NCBI GenBank assembly: GCA_014898415.1
Contig: RCTD01000014.1
Coordinates: 1,426,001 to 1,490,000 of the forward strand
DNA from: Stromatinia cepivora
Lineage: Eukaryota; Ascomycota; Leotiomycetes; Helotiales; Sclerotiniaceae
Length of the DNA stretch: 64,000 bases
Reading direction: 5' to 3'
Shown here: in pieces, positions 55,501 through 64,000 of the stretch
Layout: every line of letters starts with the position of its first letter
How positions within the stretch are numbered: position 1 is the first letter of the stretch
Notes under the pieces: generated by a model
Databases searched by the model: none
What the model was told of the DNA's origin: nothing
The model's input: only the letters and a program-made list of their open reading frames with translations
Translations under genes and position numbers: made by a program

Positions 55501-58500
55501 GGCTTCAAATAGTAAAACTAATATATTTAGATAATGGTTTGGATTGTATACAAATAGAGTACAAAAAGACTAATAGAAAAACGATTGATTTTTTTTAAGG
55601 AGAAGGGAACAAAGCTCTTTCTTATATTTAATTACGAAGAATTATATGATTATATAACTATAAACTAATTATATATTAGACCTTGATATCCCAACTTTCT
55701 TATACCCTTTCCCTTTCTAGAATATATATTCTATTTGGTTTTAGAACAATTACAAAAGATAAAAACCAAAAAGATCAAAAGATAATTAGATTAGGGAAAA
55801 TTAATTAGAATATTAGTAAATTAGAATAATAAACAATTTTTAAGATCGTTTTAAAAAAACAATATACTTCAGATTTTCATTAATCCAAATTTGCTTCTAT
55901 CGTTTTTCTACCAAATTCGATAAAAGTTTCAAATTCCTGAAAAGCATCCTTATTGTTCTTTTCATCTCTAACCTTTTTTGAATATTTAATCGAACGTTTT
56001 GCAACGGATTTTGTATTTGTAATTGGATTTTTTAATGATTTCTGAATACAATTTAAATAACGAATAGGAATTTTTGGTATTACAAATTTTTGTTCAATAT
56101 TGAAGAGATGATTCTTTCTTTTATTATTAGATCTCATAAAAGGCTTCTTTGTTGAAAGACGATTCATTTATTCTTTATTTGATTTATAACCTATATTAAG
56201 GATTGAAATAATATTTTATATTCCAGAAAATCTAGTTGGGAACAGATTGAATAGTATTATAAATTGATTCTAAATTGATTCTTGTTCTACAATTTCTTTT
56301 CCTTTTCCAATAAACTTTTTTGATATAAATTGAGGTTTCTTAGCAAAGGATTTTCTATCAATTAGATTTATGATTTTCCAATTATCAATGTTTTCTTTAT
56401 CAAAGAATTTATCATCTTCGAGATTCTTATTATAAAGAACTTCTTGCCTTTATAAAAATATATTATAATTTGCAAATAATGATCAATTTCCCTATTACTT
56501 TTTTTTATCTTGAAATACTTCAAATTAAATAATTAGATCTGTTATTACAAAATTATATTATTGTTTATATTAAAATTCGAATTCATTATTATTGGTTTCG
56601 AACAATCTGTTTATTATTTCTTTCACAATATTAGAATCCTAAGATAAATATTCTAAAAGGATTATAGAAAAATAATCTTATAAAACAAAATTGATATTAA
56701 AAGAAAAGGATCGAAAAATATAAAGATCTTCTCTATTAAATTCGTTTAATTCAAAAAGAACAATTTGATTTTGAAGAAATCTCTAAAGGTTTTTATAAAA
56801 GCTATTATCCTTTATATTCTTTTTGTTTGAAATTATAATTAAATAAAAGATCAATATCAAAATCGATTTATAGGATCCAGAAAAGCCGATATATCTCAAA
56901 ATAATATCTGATCGAATTATAATTGTTCGGGATTCAGATCTAATCAAGATTCTTTAACGAAACTGATTCTTTTGTTTAGCCTTTTGGAAAACTTCCTTTT
57001 TTGTTATTCAATCAAGATTATACTATAATTGATAAATGAAAAAATACTTCTTTAGAAGTTCCCGAATTAAATTGTTATTACTATTTAATTTATAAAGAAT
57101 AAAGATTTGATATTCTTTATAAAAGCTTTTAATCGATTCCCTTAGTTTAGGAAGATCGATCATAATAGTTACTTTTTTTGAAACTTCTTTTCGTTTACTT
57201 TTAAAAGTTAAATAGAAAAGATCAAAAAAGAAATAACAAAGGTTAAATTTCTTATTATAATCAAGAAAATATAATATAGGTAAAAATACTAATATAAAAC
57301 GGAACTCTTTATTCTCCCAAATATAAATAGTAGTATATTAGAAAGCAAGATTGTATTTTAAAAAGAATTGAATAATCGAAAAGTAATAATTCAAAAACGG
57401 ATCTTCTTTAAAGATTCCGTGAAAATACTATTCATAAATAATGAGAATATCTTTATAAACATTTTGTAAATCGAATCTATCTTTTTGTTCAAAAATATAT
57501 TGAAATAAAGGAATATACAAAATAAATTGGTTTTCAAAGAATTCTTTATTTGATGATCCTAATAGAAGAAAATTATTTTTAAAAACTTTATTAAAATTAG
57601 AGGAATAAAAACTCTCTATTGAATTGAATCGATTAAAATCAAAGATTTGCTTTAATCGTTTTAAAATTAAGAATTGATACAAATAGAATTAAGGGTAGAA
57701 TACCTTTATCAATCTTATTTCATTAATATATTTTTGATTTTTAACAACAATAATCAATTTGTTTTGTAATTCTTTAATCGAAATATACTTCGACTTTAAA
57801 TTGAAAAATTTTATCAAAGTATATAAATAATATATATATAAAGCATTTATAAGAATTTATTTTTTTAATAATATAACAATTTTCTATTTTACTTAATCAA
57901 TAATATATTTATCATTTATTAAAGAGTACTATCTTTTTTCAAATTGATAATCTAAATTACAAAAGCAACTTTTTAATTCCTATAAAGAATTTAAAATTAT
58001 TTTAAAATTGTTAAAAACTGAATCGTTATTATTTGAAACAAATTCAATATTATAATCAATTGTATAATAACGAGGTATGAATTTATTCAGAATAGATAAA
58101 TAAAAAGGGGCTTTTTTCGAAAGATCAAAATAATAATCTTTTTTTTTCTATTTATCGATATTCGCAATTACAGATTCCGAAATTGATATAATTGTTTAGG
58201 AATAGAGAAATCGATGTATATAAAGGGTATTTGGTATAACAATTATTTTCAATCGTTCTTTAATATTAAATTCCTTTTTATTATTATCATTATTAAAGGG
58301 TACTAAAGTAATTTCTGTAATAATTATTTTATAAATAAATTTATCCCTTTATTAAACTTTAAAAAGATTTTCACTTTTACAATATTCTTTTAAAAATCCG
58401 AGATTATTAAAAATAAATTTATAAATTCTAAAGATAGGATTTTATATAAAATTATAAGAAAAAGATATTCAATTTTTCTTGTTTTTTATATTAGCTTTTG

Positions 58501-59599
58501 TAATGAATCTATATATAATATGGAAATTTGTAGGGTTATACTTTTTGGTTCTTTTGTTTCTTTTTTGTATAAAATATTCGATTATATATTTATTTAGAAA
58601 CTTTATAAGGATTTAAGAATTAAAGCGAGAAATATAATAGATTATATTTATTTTTATTGAAGTATTATTTAAATTTATATCTTTTGATTAGAAACGGATA
58701 AAAACTTTTCTTTAAACAATTATCCAAATTCTTTCGAGATTTTTAAGATTTTTTTTGATTCTATTATAATATTATTCGATAAATTGAATTGTATTATTGT
58801 TCTTAATAAAATAACCAATCTTGAAGAGATCAATTACTTTATAAAGTTTCTGATCTTTAATCCAATTTCTTATTTCATTTACAAAGTCTTCAACAAAATC
58901 AATAATATTTATAAAATAATTAAATCATTATTCAAAAGCATTATATTTTTCCTTAATTTCAAAAGTTTCAATAAATACAAATATTTCGATTTTTTTGTTA
59001 AAAGAATGATTCTTGTATTGAATAAAAAAAGGAATATTATTATCAATAAAGCAAAAGATTATAATTTAATTAAATCCTTTTTTAAATATTATATCAAAAT
59101 TTAAATAAAAGCTTATATAAATAATAAAATAAATATAAATAAAGAATTGATAATTTCAAATTAAATTATTAGAAAAAATAGATTTAAAAAGAAAATATTG
59201 AATTGTTCAAATATTATTTAGGAATTGTTTACAAATTGTTTAAAAATAAGATCGATAATATAATAAGTTTTTTCAAAGAGAATTCAAATATTTTTTCTTT
59301 TTTAAGAATTATAAAGCTTTTTTTATCAAACTTTTTAATTAACAATTAAAAGTTTGTAATAACAATTCTTTTTCAATTTGTTATATTTGTTTTTTTCTTT
59401 CTAATTTTATATCATTTTATAATTGAATAAAGAATAATCCTTAATTATTTATCATCTTTTGTTTGGAAGATTATGAATACCTAGAAATTCAATTCTTTTG
59501 ATCTATCCATTTATATAAATCTTTAGAATTGTTATCTACAAAGAGATCTGAATACAAAATGTATTTCTTGAGATAGATATTTGTATAAATTTTATCAAA

Positions 59600-60530
59600 C
59601 AAAATACCATTTATTTCTTCAAGGATATATATAAAAAGACCCTCCAATTTCTTTATCATTTTATAAGATTTATATCATTTGAAAGTAAGTTTTGTATTAC
59701 AAAATATATCGATTTTTAATTAGGGGTTATAATATAGAATTATATCTTCAATTCGAATATTTTTATTTAGTATTTTGTAATCGAAATTATATTAAAGTTT
59801 ACCATCTTTTTTATAACATTATTTATAAAGGATTACTTTTTCAATATCTTCATTTAGTATTTTTAATTGTTATATTTTAGTAATCAATAAATCTTTCCGG
59901 ATTTGTATATTTTCCTAATTAAGGATCCTTCAAATTGTATATATAATTTCAAAAAACAATATAGTTTTTTGTTTATAAATCAATTCAAACGATATTTTGT
60001 TTATCGATTTATAAATTGAAATACGATTAATGAATAATATTGTTTTTAATCATTCAGATTATTTATATTCTTTTTATAATAAATAGGAAAGTATTTTTGC
60101 AATAAAATGATAACCTTTTTTTATTATTTTATTGATTTATGAATAATAAATTGATATCTTGATTTTATCGATTCTGTATTTTTTGTAATAAACAAATATA
60201 ATATTTTTATTTTCAAATCTTTTATTTATAATGATTTCTTCAAAAAGATTATAATAACAAATTATTTTATAAAAGAACTTAATAATCATTTCCAAGGTAG
60301 TATTCTATAAAGCTTTAATTTCTATTTAATTATTTAGATTTTTTTGTAGAACAACGAAGCATTTAAATCCATAATTGTTAGGTATTTTTGTAATATCCAT
60401 ATCAATTTTATATTAAATATTTGAGGCCCAAATGATAATCATTGATTCATTTGTTTGTTTGGATAATTTGAATTGGCAAATAGAGCAAGAAATCATTTAA
60501 TTTTTCATATCTTTGTATATTCTATTCTAT
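59600..60530 (-). pseudogene. Integrase remnant, minus strand
   Basis: CxxC half of the HHCC zinc finger (CSICQFKL), then core segments IDMDITKIPN (first catalytic Asp in DMD/DVT context) and a later stretch with KYFPIYYKKNIN. Interrupted by stops. Confidence 0.65.
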
Positions 60531-60999
60531 TAATAATAATTGTATATTTTAGTATATAATGATTCTAAATTCTTATAATCTAATTTTTTATATATTTGAA
60601 TTATAATTTTTGCTTTTTCGATTAAATCGTTATCTATTATTATATAGATAGAAGGTAATCCATTTTTTCGGATTCTAAATAAATAGTAATCCTTTATATA
60701 AAAATTGAAAGTTTCCTTTTTGAAAGTTTGTTAATCCTTTATTAATATATTTTTAGATCTTTATAATATAATGATATATTAAATGATTATTTGTATTCTT
60801 TCATTTCCGTTTTTCAAAATTTAAGATAATCTTAAAATTTTGGAGTTATTTATATTCATTATCAAATCTATCTATAACAAATTCAGATCTATAATGATCG
60901 AATCATCAATATCTTCTTTATATTCCTTATCAATATTATTTAAAGCAGTTTATAATTGTTGTGATAAGATATCTATAATAGTGTTTTTGTTTTCAGGAA

Positions 61000-62200
61000 T
61001 ATATCTGATATCAAAGTTGAAGAGCCTGATTCAAGTAATCTATTTTATAATCAAAATACCAGATAGATCTATAATTGCTTTATTTAGTTGAATTATAAAT
61101 ATATTTGTATTAGTTTTTAAAAGGAAATAAATATTATAAAGATCTTTTTTGCATTTTTGCAGAGTTTTGAATACTCCTTTGTATTCTTTTTTAATGGTAT
61201 TATAGTTCTGTTTAATATAATTCTATATATCATTTTTATATCTAACAATAATGCAAAATTTATTATTATATATTTGATCTAGAATAGTTTTTTATTCTAT
61301 CAAATTAGTATCGATAATAAGTATAATAATTTCGGTTTCAGATAAGTAAATTAATGGAAGAAGGATTGAAATCGAAATTAATTTGTTTTTTAATAAGATC
61401 ATTATAGCATTATAATTAATAATCCAAATGAATTTTATATCTTTTTTTAATAATATATAAAAAGGCTTTGTAATAATAATGAAATTCTTTATTCAAAATC
61501 AATAAAAGATATATATTTCAAAGAATATTTTAATTTTATAGTCGTTTGAGTAAGATAGCTATTCAATTATTTTGATGATTTTAATAATATCGGGATTTCT
61601 TTCTTCAGAATTAATATAATAATTTATAATTCGGATTCTATTATAATATCATTTGGATTTGATATTGATAATACATTTTGTATATTCAATACATTCTATT
61701 ATAATATTCAGGTTTTTTAAATGCTCAATAACGAACTTCTTCAATCCAGATTCAATTTTAATTTCATTATATCGAATTCTGGGATTTTTAACTTCAATAT
61801 CATCCAAATAAGATATAATAATATTAAATATAATATTCTATAATATCTTTGATATAATCCTTACAAATTGAGTGACCAAATTAGTAACCTTTTATAATAA
61901 AATAATGAATCTCATCAAACCAAAAAGGATTATAATAATAATGATATCTTTATTCTTCTTATTTAAAGATATTTAATTATATCCAGAAAAGAAATCAATT
62001 AAGGATATTAATGAATATTTAGTTATTTGTTCAATAAATTCCTTTAAATTTGGAAGTATATTTATATTTTATAGAGTTATAATATTTGCTTTTGTTATTA
62101 TAATAATAATATAGTATTTATTAATTTCATTTTTCTTAATTAAGTATTAAGGGTTTTAATACAATCCTTTTCTTTTCTTTAATATATTTCATTTGATATA
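61000..62200 (-). pseudogene. Reverse transcriptase/RNase H remnant, minus strand
   Basis: RT palm blocks in order: IDFFSGYN, LFGLMRFIILL, TQFVRIISKIL, IISYLDDIEVKNP (intact YLDD box), then RNPDIIKIIKIIE and the RNase H part with IILIIDTNLIE. The YLDD box has survived while surrounding codons carry stops. Confidence 0.75.
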
Positions 62201-64000
62201 ATCTTTTATTATTTCGATAATTATTAATAAAAAGGCTTTAAGAAATATAAAACCAAAAGTTTGCCAGGTTTTATATAATATTATCTTGATAATCTATAAC
62301 AAAGCAATTGAAGGTTTGATATTACTGATTTTTGTTCAATCAAAAATTAATATTACTTTTCGATTCTATAATAATACAAGAAAAAATTCCTTTTTATATT
62401 TCCAAAATATATTTCTGATATTTAATAATATTAAACATTTTTGTATCAATTGAAAACCTTTAGATCTGATATCAAAATATAATATTAAATACTTTGAAAA
62501 GGGATTTGATAATTGATATTTAAAATATTTTATATATTTTAATTCTAACCAATTAAAATTATCTCCTAAGATTTTTTCATTAATATATTTTATTTCGTTT
62601 AAAGGTTTTATTTTATTTTCTTTTTTTTTATATATATTATTAATTGAAACGAGAATTTTGTATTTGATATTGATTAATTTCTTTTAAATATTATTTTCTA
62701 CTTTAAATTCTTCTAAATCAAAATGAATATTATTAGTAATAAAGTATTTCTGAAATCCCTTTAATTCCAAATCCTTAATATTATCAAATATATCTTTGAT
62801 ATCAAAATCAAGATTAATTCGAATAATATCTATATTAAATTTTATAGAATTTAAAATCATCTTAAAATTTAAAATACTAATTAAAAGTTTTGGGAAATGG
62901 TTTTTAACGAATTCTTCAAATTTCCTTTCACTTTTGATGATATTTAAGATTTTTAGAAGGTCATTAATACAATCTTTAGAATTTGCATTATCTATTCTTT
63001 TTTTGGCTTTTCAAGATCAATCTTTATAATATCTATTTTATATTTTGATTCAATTATTTAATAATCGATTTTATTAATACTATTATTATCAATAATCTAT
63101 ATAACCTATTTATTTCTTTTGTATTCAAAATCGATCTTTTCTACAAATAGATATAGCATCTTTAATAATAATGAGTTTTTGGTATTATTCAAGATGAAAA
63201 TATCGATGATATTCTTAACTCTTTCAAAATTGATTTCTATATTTTCAATTAATTTATATAAAATAGTAATACTTTTATTAGGGGTGATCATTATTGTTTT
63301 ATATTTATATATTATAAATCCCAATTCTCTTACAATTTTTAGATTTATTATATTGATTATCGATCCCGAATCGATAATACTGTTAATCTTAATATTCTTA
63401 TTTATAAGGGTTATAATGATAATAGATATATTATATATTTCTTTTGATTGATAATTAAAAGAGATATTTAAATGATTAATAACTACTAAAATTGTTATAA
63501 CTTTTTTGGCAGGAATTTCTGAATTTCTGAAAAGCTCTTTTCGTTTTTCGATATTTATAATTGATGTTTTTTTAAAAGTTTGTTTAAAAAGATTTAGTAT
63601 ATATATAAAAACAATTCCAATTATTATTAGGATTTCGATTTTGCAAATTCATTTCAAGATTTCTGTTGAAGATTTTATAATATAAATAATGATTAATATT
63701 TATTTCTTTATTCTTGAAGATCTAATATAAAAATTGAATGTTCTATTTTCTTACATTATATTATTCTTATTAGATTCAAGAAAGCCCTTTTTTCTTTAAG
63801 ATTTTTCTGCTTTATCTTTTTCGCTTTTATTAATATTTATAATTTCATTTTTATTAAAGAATTCTTTCTTTAATCTTTCCCTTTTAATTTGATCCATTAT
63901 TCTAAATAATATTTTTCAAAAAATGCTTAACAATTTTTGGGATTTATCAATTTTATTCTATCCTATCGATTTAGATTTTTTAAATAATCAATTTCATAAC

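Larger units (their letters stand above)
55500..64000 (-). mobile_element. Minus-strand gypsy-type element, runs off the window
   Basis: Decayed polyprotein read right to left. Seen: a protease/linker-like segment at 63324-63106 (KIDFEYKRNK end); reverse transcriptase from about 62,200 with LIDFFSGYN, ILFGLMRFI, YLDDI near 61,800, then RNase H to about 61,000 (RLFNFDIRYIPENKN); integrase zinc-finger end and core at about 60,520-60,150 (SICQFKLSKQTNE, IDMDITKIPNNYGF, LQNTTLEMIIKFFY); and a long C-terminal extension with open patches at 57682-57428 and 56167-55880. This belongs to a different gypsy lineage from the two elements to its left, judged by its RT blocks. Stops are everywhere. The gag and 5' LTR lie beyond 64000; the LTR copy at 53944-54252 may be its 3' LTR. 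Confidence 0.75.

Noticed and set aside
31000..64000. Mitochondrial DNA or bacterial contamination as explanation for the AT-rich half
   Set aside because: LTRs with target duplications and gypsy, copia and pogo coding remnants with C-to-T decay explain it as nuclear transposon DNA.
1..64000. CRISPR arrays, rRNA or tRNA genes
   Set aside because: No regularly spaced repeats with unique spacers and no tRNA cloverleaf or rRNA core motif were seen; a tRNA scan would be decisive for tRNAs.

Overview
The window looks like nuclear DNA of a filamentous ascomycete. Basis: genes with several short introns (about 44-80 nt, GT-AG with one likely GC-AG), a fungal gene repertoire (DHA2 transporter, Baeyer-Villiger-type monooxygenase, P450, rhodopsin-like membrane protein, GH51 arabinofuranosidase, Alb1, MFAP1), and a long AT-rich block of transposons whose C-to-T/G-to-A decay is typical of repeat-induced point mutation (RIP). 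A Leotiomycete such as a Botrytis/Sclerotinia relative is my guess from gene and repeat style; the sequence alone does not prove it.

Positions 1-30.7 kb are an ordinary gene-bearing arm. First comes a group that looks like a small metabolic or detoxification cluster: a 14-TM MFS exporter (211-2130, +), a flavin monooxygenase of Baeyer-Villiger type (3249-4956, -), a cytochrome P450 (5852-7655, +) sharing a roughly 0.9 kb divergent promoter with it, a rhodopsin-like seven-TM protein (9289-10504, +) and an alpha/beta hydrolase (11320-12733, +). No backbone synthase is visible. Housekeeping genes follow: a protein tyrosine phosphatase (14499-16079, -), a membrane-anchored ubiquitin protease (17653-19905, -), an Alb1-like ribosome biogenesis factor (20263-20871, +), the spliceosomal protein MFAP1 (21487-22677, +), a secreted GH51 arabinofuranosidase (24100-26398, +), a kinase-like protein (27269-28746, -) and an orphan protein (29573-30679, -). 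I rebuilt splice junctions for the seven genes that need them; every coding sum is a multiple of three.

From about 31.0 kb to the right edge the DNA turns abruptly AT-rich and holds no cellular gene I can support. It is a stack of nested, RIP-decayed transposons: a pogo/Fot1-type fragment cut by an LTR; a direct LTR pair around an integrase fragment; a copia-type element (36031-41527); a minus-strand gypsy-type host element (41528-53943) interrupted by three later insertions (a solo LTR with TSD GTTTT, an inverted solo copia LTR with TSD CATAA/TATAA, and a 9.0 kb gypsy-type element with TSD CTTAT). The 9.0 kb element itself carries a 2.2 kb Fot1/pogo-type DNA transposon in the last bases of its 5' LTR. 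Removing each insertion with one TSD restores the host reading frame, so the insertion order can be read. From about 54.3 kb to the end lies another minus-strand gypsy-type polyprotein that runs off the window.

I see no CRISPR, rRNA or tRNA gene. The strongest observations are the resolvable nested-insertion history, the mosaic RIP pattern between paired LTRs, the conversion of all four zinc-knuckle ligands to tyrosine, an 11-nt micro-exon in the monooxygenase gene, and a kinase-like protein lacking canonical HRD and DFG motifs.
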